DNA of 64,000 nt from Blastococcus sp. URHD0036. GTDB taxonomy: Bacteria; Actinomycetota; Actinomycetes; Mycobacteriales; Geodermatophilaceae. The notes beneath the pieces are model-generated. The model did not search any database. It saw nothing but the letters and a program-made list of their open reading frames with translations, and was not told the DNA's origin. This document shows, piece by piece, positions 18,717 through 27,386 of the stretch. The DNA lies in NCBI RefSeq assembly GCF_000701365.1, contig NZ_JNIK01000021.1, positions 124,001-188,000 of the forward strand. Direction: 5' to 3'. The translations under genes and the position numbers were made by a program. The stretch's first letter is position 1. The number at the start of each line of letters is the position of its first letter.

Positions 18717-19580
18717 ATGGCACGCAGCAAGCCCACCGACTCCCCCGCCCCCGCCGGCAAGGCCGGCCGGGCACCCGGCTCCGGCGGCCGGAGCCGGGGC
18801 GCCACCGCCGCGGGCGCGACGGCGTCCGGTGCCGCCGGCAAGCCGGCGAAGAGGGCCAAGGCGCCGAAGCTGGGCAAGGACGGCCAGCCCAAGGTCGGCC
18901 GGATCGCGAAGCTCCGCAAGAACGTCGGCATGATGAAGCAGGCGTACTCGCTGACGTACAAGAACGACCGCAAGCTCCCCTGGCTGATGCTCATCGCCTT
19001 CGTGGTCGTGTTCGGCGTCGTCGAGCTCATCGGCATCCTGCTGAGCGCGCCGCTCTTCACGCTGTTCTTCGCGCTCGTCGCCGGGTTGCTCGCCGCCCTC
19101 ATCGTGTTCGGCCGGCGCGCCCAGGGTTCGGCCTACCGGCAGGTCGAGGGCCAGCCCGGCGCGGCCGCGTGGGTGCTCGAGGGCATGCGCGGCGACTGGC
19201 GGGTCAGCTCCGGCGTCGCGGGGACGACGCAACTGGACGCCGTCCACCGGGTCCTCGGCCGCCCCGGCGTCATCCTGGTCGCCGAGGGCGTGCCGTCGCG
19301 GGTCCGCCCGCTGCTGGCGCAGGAGAAGAAGAAGCTCGCCCGCATCGTCGGCGACACCCCGATCTACGACATCACCGTCGGCGACGACGAGGGCCAGGTC
19401 CCGCTGAAGAAGCTGAACACCCACGTCGCGAAGCTGCCCCGCAACCTCAGCCCGGCCGAGGTCAACGCGCTCGCTCGGCGGATGAGCGCGCTGGGCGGGC
19501 CGAAGATGCCGGTGCCCGGCGGCCCGCTGCCCGGTGGCAAGCAGATGTCGGTCAGCCAGCGCCAGGTCCGCCGCCGGTAG
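18717..19580 (+). CDS. DUF4191 membrane protein
   Basis: A 287-aa protein with a basic, Ala/Lys-rich N-terminus, two membrane helices (LPWLMLIAFVVVFGVVELIG and LFTLFFALVAGLLAALIVFG, about residues 85-130), and a conserved cytosolic part with AWVLEGMRGDWRV and HVAKLPRNLSPAEVNALARRM. This is the DUF4191 pattern always found beside lipA in actinobacteria. Function is unknown; a link to lipoylation is suggested only by gene order. Confidence 0.88.
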   Translation: MARSKPTDSPAPAGKAGRAPGSGGRSRGATAAGATASGAAGKPAKRAKAPKLGKDGQPKVGRIAKLRKNVGMMKQAYSLTYKNDRKLPWLMLIAFVVVFGVVELIGILLSAPLFTLFFALVAGLLAALIVFGRRAQGSAYRQVEGQPGAAAWVLEGMRGDWRVSSGVAGTTQLDAVHRVLGRPGVILVAEGVPSRVRPLLAQEKKKLARIVGDTPIYDITVGDDEGQVPLKKLNTHVAKLPRNLSPAEVNALARRMSALGGPKMPVPGGPLPGGKQMSVSQRQVRRR

Positions 19581-19609
19581 ACCCGCGGACGGCGTCCTCC
19601 CCCACCGCA

Positions 19610-19674
19610 GCGCGTCCTCCCTCAGCGCACACCGCGAGGGAGGACGCGCCGGGATCAGGTCACCTGATCCCGGC
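19610..19674. terminator. Two tandem hairpins between convergent DUF4191 and RDD genes
   Basis: Hairpin one: GCGCGTCCTCCCTC (19610-19623) with its exact complement at 19636-19649. Hairpin two: GCCGGGATCAGG (19648-19659) with CCTGATCCCGGC (19663-19674). They sit at a convergent junction and can stop transcription from both sides. Confidence 0.65.
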
Positions 19675-19679
19675 GCCGG

Positions 19680-20099
19680 TCACCTCTCGCGGACGACGGC
19701 GGTGTCGGTCAGCCGGTCGTGCAGCCCACGGCCGTCGGCGTCCACCACGAGCGCGGGCACGAGCAGGCACAGCAGCGCGGTCCGGACGACGGCCCGCCAC
19801 CAGGCCAGCCGCTCGCCCGGGCGGGGGTGTGCCAGGCGCAGGCCGAGCAGGCGCATGCCCGGGGTCTGCCCGAACAGCACGAGGGAGACGACCGTGACGA
19901 CGGCGAAGGTCAGGAGGGTCCACCACCCCCGGCCGGGACCGAAGATGGCGACCGCGACCAGCCCTGAGCCGACGGCGTCCACCAGGTAGGCCTGGACGCG
20001 GGTGCCGAAGCCGGCCAGCGCCCCCGGGCCCTCCGCGGGCAACCCCAGCGCGGCACCGCGACGGCGCTCCTGAGAGGGTGGCGGGGCATCGCTGACCAT
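19680..20099 (-). CDS. RDD-family membrane protein
   Basis: A 139-aa small membrane protein with the RDD layout: an Arg near the first helix (FGTRVQAYLVDAVGSGLVAVAIFG), a second helix after a Trp pair, FGQTPGMRLLGLRL, and a C-terminal WRAVVRTALLCLLVPALVVDADGRGLHDRLTDTAVV, where the RGLHDRL block is the family hallmark. ATG 20099 is the start. RDD proteins have been linked to ion transport, but most are uncharacterised. It is divergent from glnA. Confidence 0.88.
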   Translation of the reverse strand: MVSDAPPPSQERRRGAALGLPAEGPGALAGFGTRVQAYLVDAVGSGLVAVAIFGPGRGWWTLLTFAVVTVVSLVLFGQTPGMRLLGLRLAHPRPGERLAWWRAVVRTALLCLLVPALVVDADGRGLHDRLTDTAVVRER

Positions 20100-20174
20100 G
20101 CATCCAGCGTAGGACCCCGCACGGCGCAGACCTCGCGGTCGAGGGAACGGGCCCGGCGACACGCCGGGGCCGGT

Positions 20175-20212
20175 GTTACCGCTCCGAAACACGAGAGACA
20201 CCCCGGGGCAAC
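20175..20212 (+). promoter_or_regulatory. GlnR-type binding box upstream of glnA
   Basis: GTTAC-N6-GAAAC-N6-GACAC-N6-GCAAC with exact 6-base spacers, matching the established actinobacterial GlnR pattern gTnAc-n6-GaAAc (two a/b site pairs). The first pair is a perfect match; the second deviates at single positions. It lies 51 bases before the glnA start, where GlnR would act on nitrogen-limited expression. Confidence 0.7.
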
Positions 20213-20262
20213 TCCTCGCTCGTAGGTTCGCGACCGGCTGTTCGCCCACTCCCGGAGGATCG

Positions 20263-21699
20263 ATGTTCACCAGTCCCGACGAGGTCGCCGCCTACATCCG
20301 CGACAACGACGTCGAGTTCGTCGACGTGCGCTTCTGCGACCTGCCCGGCGTCATGCAGCACTTCACCATCCCGGCGTCGACGTTCGGCGAGGACACGTTC
20401 TCCGAGGGCCTGGGCTTCGACGGCTCCTCGATCCGTGGCTTCCAGGCCATCAACGAGTCGGACATGCTGCTGCTGCCCGACGCCAACAGCGCGTTCGTGG
20501 ACCCGTTCCGCAAGCACAAGACGCTGAACGTCAACTTCTTCATCCACGACCCGATCACGCGCGAGGCCTACAGCCGCGACCCGCGGAACGTGGCGAAGAA
20601 GGCTGAGGCCTACCTGGCCGCCAGCGGCATCGCCGACACCGCCTACTTCGGCCCTGAGGCCGAGTTCTACGTCTTCGACTCGGTGCGCTTCGACACGAGC
20701 ATCAACGAGGCGTACTACCACCTGGACTCGGTCGAGGGCTCCTGGAACACCGGCTCGCCGACCGGCGAGAACGGTGCCGGCCCGAACCTCGGCTACAAGG
20801 CCCGGATGAAGGGCGGCTACTTCCCGGTCGAGCCCTACGACCAGCAGAGCGACCTGCGCGCCGACATGATGGTGAACCTGGCGCGCGCCGGCCTGCAGCT
20901 CGAGCGGGGCCACCACGAGGTGGGCACCGGCGGCCAGGCGGAGATCAACTACAAGTTCGACACGCTGCTGCGGTCGGCCGACAGCCTCATGCTGTTCAAG
21001 TACATCATCAAGAACACCGCCTGGGCCCACGGCAAGACGGCGACCTTCATGCCGAAGCCGCTCTTCGGTGACAACGGCTCGGGCATGCACTGCCACCAGA
21101 GCCTCTGGAAGGACGGCGAGCCGCTCTTCCACGCCGAGACCGGCTACGCGGGCCTGTCCGACACCGCCCGGCACTACATCGGTGGCCTACTCGCCCACGC
21201 CCCGTCGCTGCTGGCGTTCACCAACCCGACGGTGAACAGCTACCACCGCCTGGTGCCCGGCTACGAGGCCCCGATCAACCTCGTCTACTCCGCGCGCAAC
21301 CGCTCGGCCTGCTGCCGCATCCCGATCTCCGGCGACAACCCGAAGGCCAAGCGCATCGAGTTCCGCGTGCCCGACCCGTCGGCCAACCCGTACCTCGCCT
21401 TCTCGGCGATGCTGATGGCCGGCCTCGACGGCGTGAAGAACAAGATCGAGCCGCCGGCCCCGGTCGACAAGGACCTCTACGAGCTGCCGCCCGAGGAGGC
21501 CCTGGGCATCGACAAGGTGCCCGCGTCGCTGGACGCCGTCCTCGACCGGCTCGAGGTCGACCACGACTACCTGATCGACGGCGGTGTCTTCACCCCCGAC
21601 CTGATCGAGACGTGGATCGACTACAAGCGGGCCAACGAGATCGACCCGATCCGTCTCCGCCCGCACCCGCACGAGTTCGCGATGTACTACGACATCTGA
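20263..21699 (+). CDS. glnA: Glutamine synthetase type I
   Basis: Forms glutamine from glutamate, ammonia and ATP; the main ammonia-assimilating enzyme. It has 478 aa from ATG 20263 (GGAGG at 20254-20258). The N-terminal [10 protein letters not shown] signature, ATP-binding [16 protein letters not shown] and glutamate-binding NRSACCRIP are present. The adenylylation site is Tyr406 in [10 protein letters not shown], and glnE, which modifies it, is in this window. The last nine codons (EFAMYYDI and stop) are the left attachment site of the island that follows. The protein sequence is kept intact by the element, but the terminator-like sequence expected after glnA now lies 12.6 kb away, at 34347-34382. 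Confidence 0.97.
   Translation: MFTSPDEVAAYIRDNDVEFVDVRFCDLPGVMQHFTIPASTFGEDTFSEGLGFDGSSIRGFQAINESDMLLLPDANSAFVDPFRKHKTLNVNFFIHDPITREAYSRDPRNVAKKAEAYLAASGIADTAYFGPEAEFYVFDSVRFDTSINEAYYHLDSVEGSWNTGSPTGENGAGPNLGYKARMKGGYFPVEPYDQQSDLRADMMVNLARAGLQLERGHHEVGTGGQAEINYKFDTLLRSADSLMLFKYIIKNTAWAHGKTATFMPKPLFGDNGSGMHCHQSLWKDGEPLFHAETGYAGLSDTARHYIGGLLAHAPSLLAFTNPTVNSYHRLVPGYEAPINLVYSARNRSACCRIPISGDNPKAKRIEFRVPDPSANPYLAFSAMLMAGLDGVKNKIEPPAPVDKDLYELPPEEALGIDKVPASLDAVLDRLEVDHDYLIDGGVFTPDLIETWIDYKRANEIDPIRLRPHPHEFAMYYDI
21673..21699. other. Left attachment site (attL) in the glnA 3' end
   Basis: A 27-bp sequence beginning GAGTTCGCGATGTACTACG and ending with the glnA stop. It is repeated without change at 34290-34316. 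The bases on either side differ between the copies, which defines the repeat ends exactly. Confidence 0.9.
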
Positions 21700-21711
21700 G
21701 CCCCACAAGCC

Positions 21712-21740
21712 GCTGACCAGCGCTTTCAGCGCTGGTCAGC
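21712..21740. terminator. Hairpin at the island's left edge, serving int and now glnA
   Basis: Arms GCTGACCAGCGC (21712-21723) and GCGCTGGTCAGC (21729-21740) are perfect. The structure covers the integrase stop codon and lies 12 bases after the glnA stop, so the element brings its own terminator for glnA. Confidence 0.65.
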
Positions 21741-22805
21741 GGCCGTAGTCCGCAACGAGTCCGCACGAGCAGCCAAGACCGCACCTACGGCAGCGCGTGC
21801 GGACTCGTTGCTGTCCGGCCACAGATGGCCATACGTGTCGAGCGTCGTCTTCGCGCTGCCGTGCCGGAGCCGGTGCTGGACAACCTTGACGTCCAGACCA
21901 GAGGCGATCAGCAGGGACGCCAGGTAGTGCCGGAGATCATGAAAGCGGAAATCCTCCGGCAGGCCGTCGACCTTTCGCCGCGCCGCCCTGATGGCCCGCT
22001 CGACGGCCCAGGTGGACGTCTGCCGGCCGAGCCCGTCCGTGACGACGTAGTCGCCACCCCACCGCGCCACGGCAGCTGACAGCTCGAGCGCGAGTTGCTG
22101 CGGAATGGGCAACGGCGTGCGCGACGTCTCGGTCTTGAGCTCCTCCCCCGGTCCCTGCTGGACCGGGCGGACCACACCGCGCATGAAGTCGACGTCGGCA
22201 ACCCGCAGCCCAACGGCCTCCGCCGTTCGCAGTCCCACGAATGCGCCGAGGAGGACAGCCGGCCTCAGATGCGCCGGGACCGCGTCGTGCAGTGCCCAGA
22301 CCTGGGCTGTAGTGGCGACGAGGGGACGCGGCTTGCCGGCGCCGGGAGACGTCCGCCTCGAGCACGGGCTACGGACGAGGATGCCGTCATGCACGGCATC
22401 GCTCATGACCTGTGACAGCCGGTTGTGCAGCGCGTAGACGTACGAAGGCGCCAGGCCCGCATTTTTCAATTTCGCTGTCCACGAGCGGACGTCGGACGGG
22501 CGCACCGCGGCGAGCCGACGTCCGCCGAAGTGTGCCTTGATCTGCGCCAAGTGCACTTCAGCCTGGCGCACTGTCCGTGGACGCCGGGTGCCGTAGCCAA
22601 TCAGCCAGGTGTCACACCAGTCGCTGACCGTGACCTTGGCCGTCTTCGGGTCCGCCCACGTCCCGTTAACAAGTGCGGCAGTCTGCTCGTCGAGCCACCT
22701 CTGAGCATCGGCCTTCCTCTTGAAGTGCCGAGCGTGCTCCTTGCCCGTCGCGTCACGAAAGCGTGGCCGATAGGTGCCATCAGGTCTGCGGGCGATGCTT
22801 GCCAT
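21726..22805 (-). CDS. int: Tyrosine integrase of the island
   Basis: A 359-aa phage/ICE-type tyrosine recombinase. It has an N-terminal arm-binding region (MASIARRPDGTYRPRFRD), a SAM-like core-binding domain at about residues 65-150, and a catalytic domain with Arg in GLRTAEAVGL, the HxxR box HDLRHYLAS, the second His region LRHGSAKTTLDTYGHLWP, and the Tyr nucleophile in DTYGH. All catalytic residues are present, so it is probably active. It is transcribed away from its own attL and ends 26 bases from it. Arm-type repeats lie inside its 3' end. Confidence 0.95.
   Translation of the reverse strand: MASIARRPDGTYRPRFRDATGKEHARHFKRKADAQRWLDEQTAALVNGTWADPKTAKVTVSDWCDTWLIGYGTRRPRTVRQAEVHLAQIKAHFGGRRLAAVRPSDVRSWTAKLKNAGLAPSYVYALHNRLSQVMSDAVHDGILVRSPCSRRTSPGAGKPRPLVATTAQVWALHDAVPAHLRPAVLLGAFVGLRTAEAVGLRVADVDFMRGVVRPVQQGPGEELKTETSRTPLPIPQQLALELSAAVARWGGDYVVTDGLGRQTSTWAVERAIRAARRKVDGLPEDFRFHDLRHYLASLLIASGLDVKVVQHRLRHGSAKTTLDTYGHLWPDSNESARAAVGAVLAARADSLRTTAADQR
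21747..21766 (+). promoter_or_regulatory. Candidate integrase arm-type sites, left end
   Basis: AGTCCGCAAC at 21747-21756 and AGTCCGCAC at 21758-21766 form a direct repeat with an 11-bp period. The 15 bp at 21752-21766 recur as an exact inverted copy at 21797-21811. Matching repeats lie near the right attachment site. Confidence 0.5.
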
Positions 22806-22988
22806 GTCGGGTCATCCCTGTTCGCGGTTCGACTTGCCGCGTCGATACCAGAACGACCAGGGCCGCAGTGGGTCCGGCGAGAATCTGGGGATACCGCTGG
22901 CCTGTGGACAAGCGGGGGCGTGCGGCAGTCGCTCGGAGGTCCTCCGGTAGTTCTCCAGTGAGCTCGGCGGGGACCAGATACAGCGAAC

Positions 22989-23016
22989 GTGTCCCTGAAG
23001 GCGGCTTCAGGGACAG
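22989..23016 (+). repeat. Island palindrome a (subtype II)
   Basis: Perfect arms TGTCCCTGAAG (22990-23000) and CTTCAGGGACA (23005-23015) around GCGG. Its first 17 bases match the reverse complement of palindrome j at 32881-32908, so these two subtype-II copies face each other at the two ends of the cargo. Confidence 0.8.
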
Positions 23017-23074
23017 CACTATCCGGTCGGCGGCCTGCGGGACCGATCGGTGTCGACTCACCACGTCGCGGGCC

Positions 23075-23149
23075 ATGATCAAGGCCGTGACGGTCGCGAT
23101 AGGGACTGCGGTCCTCGTGCTGGTGAGCATCCCACTGCTCGTCTGGTAG
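23075..23149 (+). CDS. Possible 24-aa membrane peptide
   Basis: ATG 23075 to TAG 23149 gives a short peptide starting MIKAVTVAIGTAVLV and ending in a hydrophobic SIPLLVW, one membrane-spanning segment. There is no good ribosome site, so it may be chance; the pattern resembles tiny hydrophobic proteins often missed in annotation. Confidence 0.25.
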   Translation: MIKAVTVAIGTAVLVLVSIPLLVW

Positions 23150-23382
23150 GTGGGCGGCCGTCGAGCTGCGACCAGCCGACAGACCCCTATGTCCCTCTCG
23201 ACACGGTGCGCCGGCACGCGCCACAGCCAGACGAGCTCGGCTGGCGATGAGGAGGGCAGGAGCCCGTTCAAGCCGGGCCGGGGGGAGCTGGCCTCGGGGC
23301 GCTGCATCGTGGTCCGCCGCCTGGTCGGGTGAAGTCACGCTCTGCTACCCCCTGAGCGGTCCTGCAGACAGCAAGGCTGTGC

Positions 23383-25362
23383 TTGAAACTCCACCACGTG
23401 AGTTCCCCGCACGACGGATCGTTGCCTGCCGCCGCCGATCTCATGTCGGTGCTGGACGGGCTGCCGGTGATGCTCACCGTCACGGAGGGCGCCGAGCTGC
23501 GGCTGGTTGCCATGAGCGCCATCGTGCAGACCCTGGCCGGCCGACCGGACTGGTTCGGGGAACCGCTGGGCGAGGTGTATCCCGAACTCGTGGTGCAGGG
23601 GATGGTCGACGGAATCCTCCAGGTGTACCGGACCGGCCAGCCGTTCAGCGCCCCCGAGTGGCGGGTCGAGCTGTTCGACGGCCCGGACGGCAAGGTCACC
23701 GAGGCCTTCGTCAGCTGGACGGCGGTGCCCTGGACCCGGCCGGACGGTTCGATCCGCGGGGTCATCAACATCGCCGTCGACGTCACCGATCAAGTGGTGG
23801 CCCGCCGCCGGGCCGAGGAGCGGGCGGCCGAGGCCGGGCAGCTGTATCGGCAAGCCCTGGACGTCGTCGGTCAACTGCAGCAGGCGCTGCTTCCGGCCAC
23901 GGTCCCGGTGTTGCCGCGGGTCGATGTCGCGGCCCGCTACCTGGTGGCAGGCGAAGCGCAGTCCGCCGGCGGCGACTGGTTCGACGTCCGACCGCTGCCC
24001 GGCGGTCGGGTCGGCCTGGTCGTCGGGGACGTTGTGGGGCACGGCGTGGCGGCGGCGGCGGCGATGGGCCAGCTGCGCGCCGTCCTCATGCACGCCCTCA
24101 CCCGCACCGGGGACTCGGCCGCAGCCGTGACCGAGTTGGAGGCGTTCGCCGAGTCGGTGCCCGGGGCGCGGTCGGCGACCGTGGTGGTCGCCGTCCTGGA
24201 TCCCGTGGCGGGACTGCTCGAGTACGTCACCCGTGGACATCCCGCCCCCCTCCTGGTGAGCAAGGGCGAGGGGCGGCAGCTGCTGGGCAGCGGCGGCGGC
24301 CCGCTGGGGAGTAGGACCGGCGGACCGGTCCAGCGGACCACTCTTGCCGAGGGGGACGTCGTCGTGCTGTTCAGCGATGGCCTGGTCGAACGGGCCGACC
24401 GGCCCTACTCCGAGGGACTGGACGAACTCACCAGGCTCGCCCAACTGGCCACCGCCGGCCAGCTCTGGCCAACTGGCATCTCCCCCTCGGCGGTCGACCG
24501 GATCTGCGCCGACGCCGTCGAGCTGCTCACCCGCCGCGGCTTCGACGACGACGTCACCGTCCTGGCCGTGTCGCTGCAACCAGAGGTGCCGAAGCTACGG
24601 ACCAGCATCGTGGCCACCGCCGACGACCTGCCCGGAATGCGCCGAGCGGTTCGGGACTGGCTCGCCGCGCTACGGGTCGCCCCGGACGACGAGCTCGCGC
24701 TCGAGCTGGCCGTCGGGGAAGCGGTCGACAACGCCGTCGAGCACGGGTTCGGTCACCTACCTACCGGCACGGTCATCGTTTCCCTGCGACTGGACAGTGA
24801 CGGGCGCGTGAGGGTGCGGATCGACGATGACGGCATCTGGCGGCCGGCCGCTTCCGGCAGCCACCGCGGGACAGGCCTGGGCCTGATCGACTCCCTGGGG
24901 GACGACCTGGTCGTGGACGGCCAGCCGACCGGTACGACGGTCACCTTCTCTCGTCGCCTGTCTCGGCCGCTCCTCACTGGCAAGGCAGCCACCACCCCCC
25001 GCACTGCACCGATCTCGCCGACGCAGCAGTACGCGAGCGCGGTGTCCGGCCAGCCGCCGGTGCTCCGGGTATGGGGCCCGGTCGACGCAGTCGCCGCGGC
25101 ACGGTTCCGCCAGGAGCTGAGTACGCACTTCCGTGGCGGCGCCGTTCCGCTGACCGTCGACCTCACTGGCGTCACTCATCTCACCAGCGTGGGTGTGGCC
25201 GCCCTTGCCGACCTGCTGCGCACTGGTGAGCAGGCCGAGCGGTCAGTCGTGCTGATCGCCTCCACCGGCAGCCCGGCGGCTTTCGTCCTCGACCTCGTGG
25301 GGCTGCCCCGACAACCCACTCGACCCCCTTCGGACGGCGCCGGCTCCCCACCAGGAGCTTGA
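23383..25362 (+). CDS. PAS-SpoIIE phosphatase-HATPase-STAS fusion protein
   Basis: A 659-aa soluble signalling protein that joins the partner-switching parts usually split over several genes. Residues about 20-145 are a PAS-like sensor; 185-405 form a SpoIIE/PP2C phosphatase domain with metal-binding Asp in GGDWFDV, VVGDVVGHG and the late FDDDVTVL; 410-535 form a GHKL ATPase of the anti-sigma RsbW type with ELAVGEAVDNAVEHG and GTGLGLIDSLGDDL; 555-645 form a STAS domain with LTVDLTGVTHLTSVGVAALADL, where the usual phospho-acceptor is the Ser in TSVGV. The start is TTG 23383, or GTG 23398; neither has a strong ribosome site. It is the largest cargo gene of the island and likely alters stress sigma-factor control in the host. 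Confidence 0.9.
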   Translation: MKLHHVSSPHDGSLPAAADLMSVLDGLPVMLTVTEGAELRLVAMSAIVQTLAGRPDWFGEPLGEVYPELVVQGMVDGILQVYRTGQPFSAPEWRVELFDGPDGKVTEAFVSWTAVPWTRPDGSIRGVINIAVDVTDQVVARRRAEERAAEAGQLYRQALDVVGQLQQALLPATVPVLPRVDVAARYLVAGEAQSAGGDWFDVRPLPGGRVGLVVGDVVGHGVAAAAAMGQLRAVLMHALTRTGDSAAAVTELEAFAESVPGARSATVVVAVLDPVAGLLEYVTRGHPAPLLVSKGEGRQLLGSGGGPLGSRTGGPVQRTTLAEGDVVVLFSDGLVERADRPYSEGLDELTRLAQLATAGQLWPTGISPSAVDRICADAVELLTRRGFDDDVTVLAVSLQPEVPKLRTSIVATADDLPGMRRAVRDWLAALRVAPDDELALELAVGEAVDNAVEHGFGHLPTGTVIVSLRLDSDGRVRVRIDDDGIWRPAASGSHRGTGLGLIDSLGDDLVVDGQPTGTTVTFSRRLSRPLLTGKAATTPRTAPISPTQQYASAVSGQPPVLRVWGPVDAVAAARFRQELSTHFRGGAVPLTVDLTGVTHLTSVGVAALADLLRTGEQAERSVVLIASTGSPAAFVLDLVGLPRQPTRPPSDGAGSPPGA

Positions 25363-26025
25363 CTGCGCCATCGCCCGGCTTGGCTCCGTCGCTCCGGCCG
25401 GGGGCTCACCTCCGTCGTCGAGGCGGCCCACGTCGACCGGCTCCGGAGGAGGGATCAGCGCGGCGAGAGGTCCTGACCGCGGTGACTCGACCACCACTGA
25501 CGCCCGGCACAGCAGCGGTTCAAGCGATACAACGAACCTCGGACGGGCAGGACAGGAGGGACGAGCTCGGAACAGGCTCTGGCGACGGCAACCGCGGTCC
25601 GGTCCTGGTACGCCACCGCGCAGGGCCGTTGCCGGCTGATGCCGTTCCCTCTCTTCGCTCTGAGCGAGGCGACGTTCTTTGTCCGCCTCCTGGGGCCGAT
25701 GCGCCAATCGTAGGATCGTGCGGCTGCACCGTGTGGGGCGGGAGCACGGAGTTCGGTCCAGCAGTGGACATGTCGGGTTCGGCAATCGCGGGCCGCCGGT
25801 CCTCACCGACCGTCGGCTCCTCCTTGGGCTCACCGCCGGTGGTCCCGGACGTCGCGAGCGATCACCCAATGATGCTGGCCACCCGGGATGGCCAGAAGCG
25901 CGCCGGAGCGATCCGGCCGGCGGCGGACGCCGTCACGACTTCGTTGCGCCCGGCCGGGTTCATCCCATAGCACACCGACGGTGTCCGCGGCTGACGGCAG
26001 AGGCAATGAGCCGCTCACGGGCAGG
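25363..26025. other. 663-bp gap after the fusion gene
   Basis: No supportable gene on either strand. Open frames exist but translate to compositionally biased sequence without start signals. I see no strong hairpin or repeat until the island palindrome at 26026. It may be a decayed gene; nothing recognisable remains. Confidence 0.5.
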
Positions 26026-26054
26026 GTGTCCCTTAGTGGGCCGCTCAGGGCAAC
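26026..26054 (-). repeat. Island palindrome b
   Basis: Subtype I in minus orientation, reading GTTGCCCTGAGCGGCCCACT on the minus strand before AAGGGACAC. It lies just after the 3' end of mini-protein copy A. Confidence 0.8.
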
Positions 26055-26061
26055 CTCACTG

Positions 26062-26280
26062 CTACGAGCCCAATTCGTTGCCGGGATGTAGGACGGCGGC
26101 CTCCGCAGCGACTTCGGGATGGAAGCGGGTCAGCACGCACGCCGCATGCGCGAAGAACTGTTGCTCCTGCTGCTCATCCTCTGGACTTCGCCAGTTCGTG
26201 ACCACGATCAGCGCGCAGGGGTCGGGGTCAGCAGTCTCAACGGAGTCACCACAGAAGGCACACATCACCGGGTGGGGCAC
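26062..26280 (-). CDS. Cys/His mini-protein, copy A (72 aa)
   Basis: Family not recognised. GTG 26280 gives 72 aa with CAFC near the N-terminus and HAAC further on (residues about 46-49), a possible CxxC...HxxC zinc site; the middle carries DPCALIVVTNWR. It is almost identical to 30048-30266, which lies in opposite orientation 3.8 kb away. The gene and the palindromes on both sides (26026 and 26288) are duplicated as one unit. The start codon lies 8 bases from the palindrome, whose edge may supply the ribosome site. Confidence 0.7.
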   Translation of the reverse strand: MPHPVMCAFCGDSVETADPDPCALIVVTNWRSPEDEQQEQQFFAHAACVLTRFHPEVAAEAAVLHPGNELGS

Positions 26281-26287
26281 CGAAGGA

Positions 26288-26316
26288 GTGTCTCTGAGTG
26301 GGCCGCTCGAGGACGG
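26288..26316 (-). repeat. Island palindrome c
   Basis: Subtype I, minus orientation (GAGCGGCCCACTCAGAGACA on the minus strand). It separates mini-protein copy A from the recombinase gene, four bases before the recombinase stop. Confidence 0.8.
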
Positions 26317-26319
26317 CAG

Positions 26320-27222
26320 TCAGCCGGCCCAGCCAGCGAGGAAGCCGGCGACCTGGTGGGAGGCGTGGCGTTCGAGGGCTTCGCCGGTGATGTCGTAGCT
26401 GCCCAGGGTGGTCTCGGGTCGAGCGTGACGGAGCAATCGTTGGACGTCGCGCAGCGGGATGCCCTGGTTAAGCCCGACGGTGCCCACCGTGCGACGCAGC
26501 GCGTGGGGACCGATTGGCCGGGAGATGCCGGCCGCCCGCGCGGTGGCGGCGACGTAGCGGTGCACCGACCGCCGGTCCATCCGCGCTCCGGTGAGGGTGC
26601 GTAGGAGCGGTCCGGTGCTGCGGCCGTCGATGGCGGCCTGAACGGCGCCGAGCGCGGGGATGGGTACGGGGACGCGGGCGGGCTTGTCGCCTTTGCCTAT
26701 GACGATGAGGGTGGCGTAGCCGCGGACGGTGCCGAAGGACTCGACCGTCAGGGTGGCCATTTCAGTGGCTCGCAGGCCCATCATGCCGCCGAGCACGGCG
26801 ATGGCGTGGTGGGTTGGGCCGAGTGTGCGGGCGGTGGTGAGGAAGGCGGCGTACTCGAGGACCGTGAGGACCTCGCGGTGCTGCAATTCGCGCTGGATCT
26901 TCGGCCGGGTGATGCGGGCGCAGGGGTTGGCCTCGACCAGCTCCTCCTCGTAGGCCAGGCGGTAGATGCTGGCCACGGCGTCGTAATGCGCGGCGACCGA
27001 GGCCCGGGACAACCCGGAATCGGCGACGCTGCGCAGCCAAAGCTCGACGTCGGCTCGGCGCGCGGCCAGCGGATCGATCCCACGGTCGGCGCACCACTGA
27101 CGCCAGCGAGGGAGGTAGGTGGCGTAGGTCCGCTGGGTCGACGGCTTGTAGCGGGACAGCCACCAGGAGGCGAGCTCCTCCCAGGGCACACGGTTTGAGG
27201 ACTGCATGGTCGCGGAGGTCAT
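26320..27222 (-). CDS. Second tyrosine recombinase (XerC/D-like)
   Basis: A 300-aa site-specific recombinase, smaller than the island integrase and without its N-terminal arm-binding domain. The core-binding domain includes PSTQRTYATYLPRWRQWC, and the catalytic domain shows Arg in GLRATEMATL, HALRRT, LLRHARPETTLGSYD with the Tyr nucleophile. All catalytic residues appear intact. The start could be ATG 27222 or ATG 27207; neither has a clear ribosome site, and a longer frame to 27390 is Arg-rich noise. It lies inside the palindrome-bounded cargo, so it may act on those palindromes, but this is only a hypothesis. It could also be the integrase of an older element. Confidence 0.85.
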   Translation of the reverse strand: MTSATMQSSNRVPWEELASWWLSRYKPSTQRTYATYLPRWRQWCADRGIDPLAARRADVELWLRSVADSGLSRASVAAHYDAVASIYRLAYEEELVEANPCARITRPKIQRELQHREVLTVLEYAAFLTTARTLGPTHHAIAVLGGMMGLRATEMATLTVESFGTVRGYATLIVIGKGDKPARVPVPIPALGAVQAAIDGRSTGPLLRTLTGARMDRRSVHRYVAATARAAGISRPIGPHALRRTVGTVGLNQGIPLRDVQRLLRHARPETTLGSYDITGEALERHASHQVAGFLAGWAG

Positions 27223-27343
27223 GCACGACCAGACCTGGATCAGCGGTGGTCGTCTCGCCGTGGAGCTGGCACGGCGGTCAAGACGACGCGAACGAGCGAT
27301 CAACCGCCGCCCACGGGAGTGAAGCTGGCTGGCTGCGTGGACG

Positions 27344-27365
27344 TGCGACAGAGCGGCCCACTTAG
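27344..27365 (+). repeat. Island palindrome m, left half, split by the IS110-type element
   Basis: GAGCGGCCCACTTAG (27351-27365) with GCGAC upstream. The missing right half TTAGGGACAG is found at 28857-28866, on the other side of the IS. Confidence 0.7.
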
Positions 27366-27386
27366 ACATCCCACGGTCGCAAGTCG

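Larger units (their letters stand above)
22806..23382. other. 577-bp gap between int and the SpoIIE-type gene
   Basis: No convincing gene except a possible tiny membrane peptide (23075-23149). It holds one palindromic repeat of the island family (22989-23016) and presumably the int promoter. Frames open through the region in several phases translate to Arg/Pro-rich noise. Confidence 0.6.

Noticed and set aside
21673-21699. tRNA gene at the island attachment site
   Set aside because: The repeat is wholly within the glnA coding end; no cloverleaf-like sequence occurs at either border.
25359-25970. Possible 203-aa gene after the SpoIIE-type fusion gene
   Set aside because: No ribosome site; the translation is low-complexity with no predicted fold, and overlapping frames on both strands are equally open.
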